Positions 13,593-25,258 of a stretch of DNA of 64,000 nt are shown piece after piece (positions within the stretch are counted from its first letter, which is position 1; each line of letters begins with the position of its first letter). Under the pieces are notes generated by a model. That model was not told where the DNA came from. It was given only the letters and a program-made list of their open reading frames with translations, and made no database searches. The translations under genes and the position numbers were made by a program. The stretch is from NCBI GenBank assembly GCA_026874595.1, contig CM049314.1, positions 51,819,812 to 51,883,811 on the forward strand. Direction: 5' to 3'. Source of the DNA: Sipunculus nudus. Taxonomy: Eukaryota > Annelida > Sipuncula > Golfingiida > Sipunculidae.

Positions 13593-13937
13593 TTTTATCA
13601 TATATAACAGCTGAGCGCCGTGACCCATGGGTCCCTTGTTTAATAAAAATTATATTGGCACAATATTTGTTATTAAATTTTAATAAATAGTTAAACTCTT
13701 TTATTATATGTGCTGCTTATAAGTTAAATGGCCAAGTCAAAGTCTGTGTGACAGTAGCACTCCATTTGTTAATAAAATAAATGAAATCAATACTATCAAA
13801 ATCATACATAAGCTAAACACCAACAACTGATAATACAGCTTATATTTATTACCACACAAAACCAGCATGTGCCTCATTTCCAAATCATATTTTTTATCAT
13901 ATATAACAGCTGAGCGCCGTGACCCATGGGTCCCTTG
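13593..13937 (+). mobile_element. Duplicated 3' tail of family 1 (copy b)
   Basis: Two tandem tails each end with CAGCTGAGC (complement of the 5' end), the palindrome GACCCATGGGTC and CCTTG, at 13638 and 13937, 299 bp apart. The same tail duplication occurs at 38026/38307. Confidence 0.75.
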
Positions 13938-14623
13938 TTTTAAATTCTTGACTAGCAGCTTCTTATTTTTATCTTAAAGAAATGTGCATATTCGTAAAAT
14001 CAACAGTGATGACAGACATCCCCAGTCCCAAGTATCATTTTGTATAGGGGTATTATTACAAAAATTAGAAATCAACTTGCAACAATATAACACAGTAAAC
14101 AAGCTACATTTGACACATTAAAAGTATCATTACTTTTTTTCATTTTATATATTCAAGTCTGGTTTTCAATATTAAGATGAACTATATATGCTGAAATGAT
14201 AGAAATCCTGACTTTGATCTCATGGCCTACAAATAATTGTTGATAATAGTATAACAGTTTATAAAATGGACTTTGTAAAAAAAAATTAGGAAAAATATTT
14301 ACTCACTTAACGTGAAAAATTTTGAAACTAGAGACTATTTTCCCAGGTGTATAACTTTGTTTAATTAAGATTCAATTGTTTACCCAAAATTAGGGTTTCT
14401 GATTTGTTACAGTCACTGGGGGAGATCCCCTGCTGTGACAGGTGTACAGTTATTCTGATATCATCACCCCAATCCCCCCCCCCCCCCCCACCAAACCCAA
14501 CCCACCAATTGTTATGCAGTAATTATTATTATTTCACTGTATCTCTTTAATTGTAATGCTGTTTCCACTCCAATATACAAATTTGTCAACTTCAGCTGAG
14601 CAAAGTGACCCGTGGGTCCCTTG
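13938..14623 (+). mobile_element. Family 1 variant (1b) 3' fragment with C-run
   Basis: From about 14260 the sequence matches the 1b elements ending at 40548 and 62682: ctgctgtgacaggtgtacag, a run of C at about 14467-14489, then ttcagctgagc and cccgtgggtcccttg. The first roughly 320 bp are not assigned. Confidence 0.6.
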
Positions 14624-15190
14624 TTTAATTTGAGCACCATCTGTCATCCAGTAAGTTTAGAGACCGATGGGTTCTGGATAAAACTGTCATCCGAGAAATC
14701 TGCTTCACATAGGTTAGTGTGTTTGGTTGGCTTCCAGTTTTCCTGCTTACTCTAGCTACCCAAGTTGAATTGGCTAGTCGCTGTTTCTGTTTAAGTTTTA
14801 CTTTTAGTGGAAAACCAAATAAGTGCCATCCCCGAACCAGAGCCATTTGTACAACCCAAGGCGCAGCATTAGCTCCATCTTTCCTGTTTTGCTTTGATAC
14901 CATATTGCAACGCTAACACAAAGCAAGCATGCAGTACTCCACAGCAAGCACTGACACAAAGCAAACAGCCTGAGAGCAGCCAGCAGTGCTCACAGCCCAG
15001 CATGGCTACTGTGACATAACAGGTCACTAGGGCTCTGGTCACTCCTGACTATCTGTTTGAATCCAATGGAGGAATTAATTGATGTTTTTATGGATCTGGG
15101 ACTGATTTTTATTTAAAATGTTTGAGTTGATCAGTGATTACATTTCATGTATATAGCATTTACGTTGCGTTTCAAACCTTTTCCTTTGAC
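14624..15190. other. Unassigned, relatively GC-balanced segment
   Basis: This differs in composition from its neighbours and is open on both strands over about 200-280 bp (reverse 14625-14903, forward 14719-14916). No family motif was recognised in either direction. It could be a fragment of a captured gene, an old coding element, or chance. It is followed by a small repeat of acacaaagcaa..gcagtactcc words. Confidence 0.3.
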
Positions 15191-15213
15191 CTTTAAGTCT
15201 GGGGGAATGTGTC

Positions 15214-15349
15214 TCTGGTTAGGGGGGGGGGGGGGGAACGATGAGTCTCTGGTTATACATGGGGGGACTATGAATCTCTGGTTATACATGGGGGGACTAT
15301 GAATCTCTGGTTATGCCTGGGTTGGGCTGTATGAGTCTCTGGTTAAGTT

Positions 15350-15380
<31 letters not shown>

Positions 15381-15777
15381 CTGTCTGAGTCTCTGGTAAT
15401 GTGGGGGATGGGGGCAGTATGAGTCTCTGGTTATGCTGTTGTGGGGGGGGGGGGGGGCTGTATAAGTCTCGGGTTATGCCTGGAGGACTGTATGAGTTTC
15501 TGGTGGTGGGGGGGGGGGGGGGGGGGGAAGGGACTGTATGAGTCTCTGCTTATGCCTGGGGGACTGTATGAGTCTCTGGTTATGCCTGGGGGACTATACT
15601 AGTCTCTGGTTATTTGGGGAGGGGGGGGGGGGGACTGTATGAGTCTCTGGTAATGCCTGGGGGACTGTATGAGTCTCTGGTTATGCCTGGGGGACTGTTA
15701 TTCTCTGGTTTCACAGGGGAGGGAGGAGGGGTTATGCCGGGGGGAGGGGGGGGGGGGGGTTACAGCATGAGTCTCTG
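15214..15777 (+). repeat. G-run minisatellite (gagtctctggttatgcctgggg)
   Basis: Irregular units of about 25-60 bp share tatgagtctctggttatg followed by a G run. G runs reach over 20 bases (near 15360-15380 and 15507-15528). Variable run length explains the variable unit length. The G-rich strand is the + strand. Confidence 0.85.
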
Positions 15778-15970
15778 GGTCTTTGTTTTTGTTGCTTTTC
15801 ATGGGGACTTTATGGGACATAATATGCTGAAACATTTTATCATGTAATTTATGACATGATACGATATAAAATCATATTTTAGACAATACTTTATTATATA
15901 TCATTGTGCATGAACTGATAATACAGATAAAAACTGTCTTCAGAATGTATATATTAATAATCATTGATTG
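15778..15970. other. Short AT-rich spacer
   Basis: Nothing recognised between the minisatellite and the next family 2 element. Confidence 0.4.
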
Positions 15971-17079
15971 TTAGCGAACCTGTTAGCTTATGCGATGGTG
16001 TGGCGTCATCCGTCGTCTGTACGTTAACCTATACTATCTTGAAAACGGCAAGAATTAGCATCATCAAATTTTATGCATAAAATTAGTCATCTAAAAAACT
16101 CTATCGGATTTTGCTTATTTTTTGGCTAACTGCATTTTCTTTGATTTTATAGGGAAAAAGCTAAAAAGGCTTAAAAAATCTTCTTCTCCGAATCTGTACA
16201 GCCAAATTGTCCAATATTTTACAGAAATGATTTCTGGAACAATCTCTCTCAAGTTTGTTCCAATGGTTTAAGTTCGGTGATTTTTGGCTGAGTTACAGGA
16301 AGTTGAACATAAGTCATCTGTACAAAAAAGCATACTAAAATTACAATCTCAGAAATGGCTTGACCTATCATCACCAAAGTTTATGCCAATGTTGGTCACA
16401 TGAGTCCTATCTGAAATTGAGGTATTGGTGGCGCCACCTGCATCGGCCTTTTTTGTACGAGGGTCATCAGTGCCCGTATCAAACTGAAGTCTACAAATAA
16501 CTTCTTCTCTGAAATGATATGGCCATATTGTTTAATGTCGCACAGAAATGATCCTAGGGTAGTGCTTTCTGAAGTTTGTTCAAATGGTCTCAGTTCAGTG
16601 ACTTTTGGCTAAGTTATGGGAAGCTGAATTTAGTCATATGACATAGCAGCCCATTTTAGCTAAGTGGCTAAAAAAATCTTCTCAACAAAAACCACTGGGC
16701 CAAATTTTTAAATCTCACATTAATTATTCTTAGATGTTGATAATTCAAGTTTGTTCAAATAGTCTCAGTTCAGTGACTTTTGGCTGAGTTATTGGAAGCT
16801 GAATTTAGTCATATACCATAACAGCCCATTTTAGCTAAGTGGCTACAAAAATCTTCTCAAAAACCACTGGGCCAAATTCTTAAATCTCACACATTAATTA
16901 TCCTTAGATGTTGATAATTCAAGTTTGTTCAAATGGTTTTGGTTCAATGATTTTTTGCTGAATTATGGGAAGCTGAACTCTGCCATTTTGCTGTATTTTC
17001 CTATATGAGTTATAAACCTACAAAACGTTTTTTGACTGATGATACTGAGGCCAGTTTGTTTAATATTTTGCAAGAATAA

Positions 17080-18544
17080 TTGTATCCACCAAAACGAAGT
17101 TTTGCGGATACTATGTTTTTGACCGGGTTCCGCCGCCGCGGCGTTTGTTTCCGGAGAACTCCTCTGAGACTACTGGACAGATTTTTCCGAAACTTACACA
17201 AATCATCGGGTCACATGTGAACTGGTGCCTAACCAAGTGACCTTGACCTCTGACCTTTCGTCTCTGCCCAGCGTCCGTTTGTGCGTCTGTTTACACACAT
17301 AAACCCATATATCTCGGGAACCGTTTGACCGATCCGGAAAATTTTTTTACACAAATGTAGCCCTGGGATAGCTTTATAACATACACAACAAAAGGTGGCG
17401 CCACCTGCAACCATGTTTGCACAGTGTCCATCTGTTCATCCGCCTGGGGTTAAAATCACTCATATCTCTGCAGTGGTTTGACTATTTCACCTAAAATTTG
17501 GCATGCATATACATCCTAGATAGCTTTCTCAATTTTATGACAGGTGGCGCCACCTACATTCACGTTAACGCTCCACACATAAACCCATATATCTCGGGAA
17601 CCGTTTGACCGATCCGGAAAAAAATTTTACACAAATGTAGCCCTGGGTTAGCTTTATAACATACACAACAAAAGGTGGCGCCACCTGCAACCATGTTTGC
17701 ACGGTGTCCATTTGTTCATCTGCCTGGGGTTAAAATCACTCATATCTCTGCAGTGGTTTGACTAATTCACCTAAAAATCGGCATGCATATACATCCTAGA
17801 TAGCTTTCTTGATTTTATGACAGGTGGCGCCACCTACATTCACGTTAACGCTCCACATATAAACCCATATATCTCGGGAACCGTTTGACCGATCCGGAAA
17901 AAAATTTTACACAAATGTAGCCCTGGGATAGCTTTATAACATACACAACAAAAGATGGCACCACCTGCAACCATGTTTGCACAGTGTCCATTTGTTCATC
18001 TGCCTGGGGTTAAAATCACTCATATCTCTGCAATGGTTTGACTAATTCACCTAAAATTCGGCATGCGTATACATCCTAGATAGCTTCCTTGATTTTATGA
18101 CAGGTGGCGCCACCTACATTCATGTTAACGCTGCAGACATCCAAGCTCATATCTCGGGAACCGTTTGACCGATCCGGAAAAAATTTTTACACAAATGTAG
18201 CCCTGGGATAGCTTTATAACATACACAACAAAAGGTGGCGCCACCTGCAACCATGTTTGCACAGCGTCCATCTGTTTGTCTGCTGTGGGATAAAATCACT
18301 CATATCTCTGCAGTGGTTTGACTTTTCCACTTGAAATTTTGCATGTGTATTTATCTTGGATAGTTTCTCGTTCAAATAACAGGTGGCGCCACCTACAATC
18401 ATGTTTATGTGGCAGAGATCCAATACTAATATTTTACATATGTAACTCTATATCCCCTTGCCACTCAATCCATGCCTCACTTCACCCGTCCTTCTCTGAT
18501 TTTGGCGGATACACGTAGTCGCTTGTCGACTACCCGTATTCTAG
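17080..18544 (+). mobile_element. HINE-like family 3 (copy 2), nested in family 2
   Basis: It starts TTGTATCCACCAAAACG and ends with the hairpin GTAGTCG-CTTGT-CGACTAC, ccgtatt and CTAG. The empty site is family 2 at about 12297-12312 (caagaataattccctgaa): the filled site reads caagaataa, element, ttctctgaa, with no target duplication. Tandem units spaced by about 283 bp carry paired GGTGGCGCCACC palindromes. Confidence 0.85.
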
Positions 18545-18905
18545 TTCTCTGAATAATTCTTATAATAATTGTCTTCTATGGTTCCAAAGAATGAATTTTG
18601 GCTGATTTATAAAGATTGAATTCAGTCATTTTACCATACATGTAAGCTGTGTGAAGCAGATACATCTAGCCTAGCACCAGTTTATCAGCATCCATTACAT
18701 CATGCCTCTAGACATTTAGATTTCAGGTTATCTATGGAAAATATTGACAAGAATGTTTTTTAAAAGCTTTTAAAAATGTAGATTTATGATATTACATATC
18801 ATCTGCACACTAACTCATAATTTCTCAGGAATAGCAGGAGCTACCATCCCCAAATTTTATGCAATTATCTGTCACAAAATAAATGTTTATGGATTCAGCT
18901 TATTT

Positions 18906-20810
18906 TTATGCCCCCGCCACAAAGTGGCCGGGGCATATAGTTTTACCCAAGTCCGTCATTCTGTCATTCCGTCATTCCATCCTTCCGTCATTCCGAAATC
19001 AAACAGTTGTACGGACTTTTTTTCGCAATGCCTGCAGATATTGGCCTAATTTTTGGTGTGTGGGCAGATATAGACCAGTTACAGATCAAGTTCGCGTTTC
19101 CTCCCGGTTGACCTACTTTTGACCGTTGTACAAACATAGAAAATTTCATGAAAAATAGAAATATTCATGAAAGATACACATGTACAGACTTTTTTTCGCA
19201 ATGCCTGCAGATATTGGCCTGATTTTTGGTGTGTGAGCAGATATAGACCAGTTACAGAACGAGTTTGCGTTTTTTCCTGGTTGACCTACTTTTGACCGTT
19301 TTACGGCTCCTGAACATAGAAAATTTCATGAAAAATATGAAATTTCATGACAAATACACATGTACAGACTTTTTTTCCCAGTGCCTGCAGATATTGGCCT
19401 GATTTTTGGTGTGTGGACAGATATAGACCAGTTACAGATTGAGTTCGCGTTTCGTCCCGGTTGACCTACTTTTGACTGTTTTACGGCTCCTAAACTTAGA
19501 AAATTTAATGAAACATAGAAATATTCATGACAGATACACATGTACGGACTTTTTTTCGCAATGCCTGCAGATATTGGCCTGATTTTTGGTGTGTGGGCAA
19601 ATATAGACCAGTTACAGATCAAGTTCGCGTTTCCTCCCGGTTGACCTACTTTTGACCGTTGTACAAACATAGAAAATTTCATGAAAAATAGAAATATTCA
19701 TGAAAGATACACATGTACAGACTTTTTTTCGCAATGCCTGCAGATATTGGCCTGATTTTTGGTGTGTGGGCAGATATAGACCTGTTACAGATCGAGTTCG
19801 CGTTTCGTCCTGGTTGACCTACTTTTGACCCTTTTACGGCTCCTGAACATAGAAAATTTCATGAAAAATATGAAATATCATGACAAATACACATGTACGG
19901 ACTTTTTTTTGCAATGCCTGCAGATATTGGCCTGATTTTTGGTGTGTGGCCAGATATTGACCAGTTACAGATTGAGTTCGCATTTCCTCCTGGTTGACCT
20001 ACTTTTGACTGTTTTACGGCTCCTGAACATAGAAAATTTCATGTAAAACATAAATTTTCATGACAAATACACTTGTACAGACTTTTCTTCACAATACCTG
20101 CAGATATTGGCCTGATTTTTGGTGTATGGGCAGATAATGACCAGTTACAGATCAAGTTCACGTATTGTCCCAGTTGACCTATTTTTGACCGTTTGATGGT
20201 GCTCTAACAAAGAAAATTTCATAAAAAGGTGCATATGTATGGACTTTTTTTCGCAGTGCCTGCAGATACGGGCCTGATTTTTGGTGTGTAGGCAGATAAT
20301 GACCAGTTACAGATCGAGTTCTTGTTTTCTCTCAGTTGACCTACTTTTGACCATTTGACTGCTCCTGAACATAGAAAGTTTCATGCAAAAAAATATAAAT
20401 TTTCATAACAAATGCATATGTACTTACTTTTTTTCCTCAATGCTTGCAGATACCACCCTGATTTTTTATGTGTGGGCAGATAATGACAGTTACAGATCGA
20501 GTTCGCGTTTCATCCCGGTTGACCTACTTTTGATTGTTTTACGGCTCCTAAACATAGAAAATTTCATGAAAGACAGAAATTTTTATGGAAAATGCACGTG
20601 TGGACTTTTTTTCACAATGCCTGCATATACTGGCATGATTTTTGGTGTGTTGCTTGATAATGACCCGTTACAGATCGAGTTTGCATTTTGCCCTTGTTGA
20701 CCTACTTTTGACCATAGGACACCTCCTGAACTTAAAAAAATTTTCAAAATTTTACAAATGTTTCTAATTTGCCCAAGGCGGGGGCATTCGTGTCGTTCCG
20801 ACACATCTAG
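18906..20810 (+). mobile_element. HINE-like family 4 (TATGCCCCCGCC), nested in family 2
   Basis: The 5' end has a hairpin (TATGCCCC..GGGGCATA). An exact 11-bp complement of the 5' stem, GGCGGGGGCAT, lies at about 20777-20787. The 3' hairpin GTGTCG-TTC-CGACAC is followed by atCTAG and TT. The interior is about ten tandem units of about 178 bp (gcctgcagatattggcctg .. ggttgacctacttttgacc). The empty site is family 2 near 12660 (cttatttttgctatctg). No transposase. Confidence 0.85.
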
Positions 20811-21682
20811 TTGCTATCTGTATTTACTTAGATTTTACAGGGAAAAAGCTGAAAAAAAATTTAAAATTTCTAAACGGTCAGAAATTTACAGAAATGATCC
20901 CAGAGGCGAGCCCTCTCAAACTGTTCAAATGGTTTGTGTTTGATAAATTTTAGCAGAGTTACATAACAGGCCAAGATTGTGTATGTTTCTTGAATAGGTT
21001 GAGAAACTGCCAACTGTTTCAGATTTGGCAACGGATCAAGAGTTCATTCAGTGCAGCCAAATATAGGTCAGCAGTTCAATCAGTGCAGCCAAGCACAAGG
21101 CATGTGATCACCTCATGGGTGTCATGTGAGCACCTCATGGGCAGCATGTGATCATCTCTTGGGTAGCATGTGATCACATCATGAGTATCATGTGATCACC
21201 ACATGGGTGTCATGCCCCTCAGGGCTGCATATGGAGCCAATCTGTGAGCTTATGCAATTGTGTGGCTACTATTTAAGATTTGGCAACAGGCAAAAGGTCA
21301 GTCTCGACAGGTGTCGCCATCTGCAATGACTTTTGCAAAGTGTATTTGCCTGCTTAATTCTACGGAGGAATTTGATATATCAGCCTGATATTGGGCATAT
21401 TTATACATGTCAAATAGCTTTGTTGTATACAAGACTGGTGGTGCCACCTACAATATATTTTGTGTTGTGTGCACCCATGCGAGAATTTCAGCAGTGATGT
21501 TTGTGTATTGTTTCTTGTTCAGATGTTTAGTACTTGTATTGTTCATATATATGAAAAGTAGTGGTTCAGCATTGAAGCGTTATACCTGGTGTATATCCAT
21601 ATGCACAGGTTCGCATTAGGCCTGTAGGCCTTGTTAATATATATGCTGTTGTTGAGCTGTGTATTGGGACTGGTTGATTCAG

Positions 21683-21804
21683 GTGCCTATGACTGGGCCA
21701 GAAAGACCCTGAAGGACCATGAATCTGACCAGAGAGAGCATGTCTACAGCCGGGAACAGCTGGAGAAAGGCCGTACCCATGACGACCTGTGGAATGCTGC
21801 TCAG
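21683..21804 (+). CDS. phr: Internal exon A of class II CPD photolyase
   Basis: This is a 122-nt exon preceded by an acceptor (gattcag) and followed by a donor (CAG|GTACTG). It enters in phase 1 (two bases complete a codon) and leaves in phase 0. The 40 codons include [18 protein letters not shown] and [10 protein letters not shown], which are characteristic of the C-terminal FAD-binding helical domain of class II deoxyribodipyrimidine photolyases (EC 4.1.99.3). The enzyme reverts cyclobutane pyrimidine dimers using light and reduced FAD. The reading frame is undamaged. The 3' end of a family 2 repeat lies only 49 bp upstream, so the branch point and polypyrimidine tract are squeezed into short sequence. 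Upstream exons (the N-terminal antenna domain) are not in the window. Family assignment is from recognised motifs; orthology would need the full transcript. Confidence 0.9.
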
Positions 21805-21824
21805 GTACTGTCTGTTTACATACA

Positions 21825-22730
21825 CCTTAAACCACACAAGCAAGAGAGTTTCCAAGTATCAAACAGAAACCACCTCCACCATGAGAGATCGCACAGTAAC
21901 ACATTCACAGTGTCAGTCTAAAAATTAAAATATATCATCTAGATTAGATTATTGGCTAATTACAAAACAATTTCAAGATTATGAAGTAAAAGCTGATTTA
22001 TTTCCATATATTAAGTCAGACCATTCTTTTACTTAATTAGTCATATGCACAGACCCTCTTCATTACACAAAGAGGGGCAAAGGTTACTGGAAGCTGAATA
22101 AGTCTCTTCTTAAAGATAACCAAATAACTGAGCATTTAGCTGAAGCCACACATACATGGTCTGAAAGTACAAACTACCGTAAAATCTCCTCTTAAAACCG
22201 CGGTTTAATCAAGAAATTCAAAATCTTGAAATCAGGTTGATTTCCTGAAAGCACTGTGCGGTTTATACTAGAAGGGTTTCCTGAATATCTTCGTGACAGA
22301 CATCGTTTTGGGGCCGGCGAGTGGGCGATAATATTGCAACTTTCGAAGGCCGTTCTTAGCAGCAGTCTCGCATGCATGGGAGCCGTGTGTAAATGTATTA
22401 TTTACGATTATTTGTTATTTATAAATTAAATATTGCTGATTAGTTTTCGTGTGATATACAACTTGTTATAAAATTTTGGTAATTGTCACCAAATAATACG
22501 TTTACAACAACCCTGCTGTAACACACAGCGGCCCACTTCGTTGGGCATGGTCAAGCAAAATTGAAATAAAAGCCTACTGGGGGGGTTTATGGCTCCAGAG
22601 ATGAAAGTGATTTGTATAATGTAATTGTGATAGAGGTTAAAGATACATTGACTCGTGTAGAAGTACTGGGGGCTCATTACCCCCAGATGGAACTGTCAGA
22701 AAAGCAGCATTTTTCCTTTAAAATATTTCT
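21825..22730. other. Intronic sequence, no gene recognised
   Basis: Mixed sequence downstream of exon A. No element ends, exons or RNA genes could be supported, although 22190-22560 is less AT-rich than its surroundings. Confidence 0.4.
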
Positions 22731-23852
22731 AAAGCACATGGATCTAATGAGCCTGTTAAAGCACATGGATCAAGTGGGCCAGCTAAAGCACATCGAGCTA
22801 ATTGGCCTGTTAAAGCACATTGGTCTAATGGGCATGTCAACGCACATGGATCTAGTGGGCTTGTTACATAAAACACATGGATCTAGTGGGCTGCCTATAG
22901 CACATGGATCTGATGGGCTGGCTATAGCACATAGATCTGGTGGGCTGCCTACAGCACATGGATCTAGTGGGCTGGCTATAGCACATGGATCTGGTGGGCT
23001 GCCTATAGCACATGGATCTGGTGGGCTGCCTATAGCACATGGATCTGGTGGGCTGGCTATAGCACATGGATCTGGTGGGCTGGCTATAGCACATTGATCT
23101 AGTGGGCTGCCTATAGCACATGGATCTAGTGGGCTGCCTATAGCACATGGATCTGGTGGGCTGGCTATACCACATGGATCTGGTGGGCTGCCTATAGCAC
23201 ATGGATCTAGTGGGCTGGCTATAGCACATGGATCTAGTGGGCTGCCTATAGCACATGGATCTGGTGGGCTGCCTATAGCACATGGATCTAGTGGGCTGGC
23301 TATAGCACATTGATCTAGTGGGCTGCCTATAGCACATGGATCTAGTGGGCTGCCTATAGCACATGGATCTGGTGGGCTGCCTATAGCACATGGATCTAGT
23401 GGGCTGGCTATAGCACATTGATCTAGTGGGCTGCCTATAGCACATGGATCTGGTGGGCTGCCTATAGCACATGGATCTAGTGGGCTGGCTATAGCACATT
23501 GATCTAGTGGGCTGCCTATAGCACATGGATCTAGTGGGCTGCCTATAGCACATGGATCTGGTGAGCTGGCTATACCACATGGATCTGGTGGGCTGCCTAT
23601 AGCACATGGATCTGGTGGGCTGGCTATAGCACATTGATCTAGTGGGCTGCCTATAGCTCATGGATCTAGTGGGCTGCCTATAGCACATGGATCTGGTGGG
23701 CTGGCTATACCACATGGATCTGGTGGGCTGCCTATAGCACATGGATCAAGTGGGCTGGCTATAGCACATGGATCTAGTGGGCTGCCTATAGCACATGGAT
23801 CTAGTGGGCTGCCTATAGCACATGGATCTGGTGGGCTGGTATATAGCACATG
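22731..23852 (+). repeat. 27-bp minisatellite (cacatggatctagtgggctgcctatag)
   Basis: About 41 units of 27 bp. The first five (22731-22870) are diverged (gttaaag in place of cctatag); the remainder are near identical, differing mainly at gatctAG/gatctGG and ctgCc/ctgGc. Because 27 is a multiple of three, frames on both strands stay open for hundreds of bases. A short continuation lies at 58632-58668, after the element that interrupts it. Confidence 0.93.
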
Positions 23853-23899
23853 CACTGCCAAAAATCACTTTCTTATAATGAGAAAAAAAACTTGATATA

Positions 23900-24240
23900 A
23901 GGCCAAAAAAAATTAAAGGTATGGTTCTCAGGCACCGCCAGCATCAATTTTAAACCCCCGCATCAAAACTTTTTATTTTGATTTTCAATAAAAACTTGCC
24001 AATTTTGAGCTGCTGCCGCTCCGACATTTCTTTCAAGAAGATAAAACCATAAAATTTCCTTTGTTTTGTAGAGCTTTTACTTATTTAGCAAAATAAAACT
24101 GTTATTTTCATGCTTTTCTCTTATCATTTGACATTTTTATCGAAACATACCAAAAAATTTAAAATAAAAAAGCGCCCGCCCGCATAGATTCCTGAAAAAA
24201 AGTGCCTGAGAACCATACCTTTTTTTTATTTTGGCCTAAG
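23900..24240. mobile_element. Palindromic MITE
   Basis: GGTATGGTTCTCAGGCAC at about 23918 is matched exactly by its reverse complement at about 24202-24219. The pairing extends outward into aaggccaaaa / ttttggcct. The loop of about 260 bp is non-coding. The family is not recognised. Confidence 0.65.
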
Positions 24241-24830
24241 TAAAATATCCTTGGGAGTGAGGCAAGAAATATTTCCTTAAATATAATCTAGAAAATTTTA
24301 CTTGAAAAACTAGAAATATTTTCTTCCTAGGACCTAGGAAACAAACAAGGAAATTTATCTTAAATAAGAAAATTTGACTTAAAATAAGGAATAGTTTCTT
24401 AAAAATATTTTCTTGTTTTAAGTCATTTGGGAGTGGGGTAGGAAAATTTATCTATTATTCCAAATGTTTAAGGAATATTTACTTACTCAAGGAAAATATC
24501 CTTAAGCAAGAAAGGGATCCTAAAACCACCCTTTATGCAATATGCATGCATTGTAGCAATGCAAATGCATGCAGTGAACTAATAATCAAAGCATATTATA
24601 TAATTAATCAATGCATATGATATCAGTTATCCCATATTTGGATCCTACAATGAGTAATACTTTAAAGTAATTACATGAGATTACTGTCAATCTATCATGC
24701 TTAAAAAAAGTTTCAAGTAATCTGTAAAATTTTTTTACATTACTCATCATGAAATCAGTACCTGTGACAAATACAATATGCAAAACTTTAATTCTCAAGT
24801 GAGCTATATGTTGTATTAAAGGAAATGACT
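24241..24830. other. Remainder of the left arm of the TIR element and AT-rich spacer
   Basis: Repeated words cttaaataagaaaat and cttgttttaagt resemble the right arm at 58540-58620, supporting one element. From about 24530 nothing is recognised. Confidence 0.45.
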
Positions 24831-25258
24831 AGTGATATGAACATAAATAAATATTAATTTTTGCATAGTGTATATCCCTGCTGATTTCTCAGGCAGAATT
24901 TGCTATATAATTCTGAAAATTTATTTAATTCTACATTTAGGATAGCTTCATCCTACACAAGACCGATGGGGCTACCTACAATAATTTTTGCACCGTATAT
25001 ATCCCTGATTATTTCTCAAGAGGGGTTTGACATATCAGATAGAAAATGGGCATATTTATACATTTCAGATAGCTAAATCAAGTACAAGAATTGTGGTACA
25101 AACTACAATTGTTTTGGGTTTCATACATCTGTGCAGCTCAAGAGGGGTTTGAATTCATATCATACACCTATAATTATTTTACTGCAATCCATGCCAGTAT
25201 TTCAGGAGTGATATTTGTGTCATTGATGCTTGTACTTCTTTGTACTTGTGACATACAT
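24831..25258 (+). mobile_element. Diverged family 2 fragment
   Basis: Words shared with the family 2 tail (aatttttgca.agtgtatatccctgc, tacaagac.ggtggngccacctacaataattttt, gtgatatttgtgt) are present but heavily mutated. The fragment is split by the hAT-like element and continues briefly after 27138. Confidence 0.5.

Larger units (their letters stand above)
15971..21633 (+). mobile_element. HINE-like family 2 (copy 3), interrupted twice
   Basis: It starts TTAGCGAACCTGTTAGC and ends TTCGCATTAGGCCTGTAGGCCTTG (given here only as landmarks). Its own sequence is about 2.3 kb; the rest is a family 3 element (17080-18544) and a family 4 element (18906-20810) inserted in it. Alignment to the uninterrupted copy at 11194-13592 shows both insertion points. 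Its 3' end lies 49 bp before photolyase exon A. Confidence 0.8.

Noticed and set aside
14467-14489. C/G homopolymers at 14467, 27299, 39530 and 61677 as independent features
   Set aside because: They are the same position in copies of family 1b and are best described as part of that element.
15614-15847. Gly-rich open frame
   Set aside because: Translation of poly-G runs and the repeat spacer.
22864-23861. Reverse-strand open frames of 292 and 67 codons (and the forward frame from 22612) as genes
   Set aside because: They consist of the 27-bp minisatellite, whose length is a multiple of three, so frames stay open without selection.
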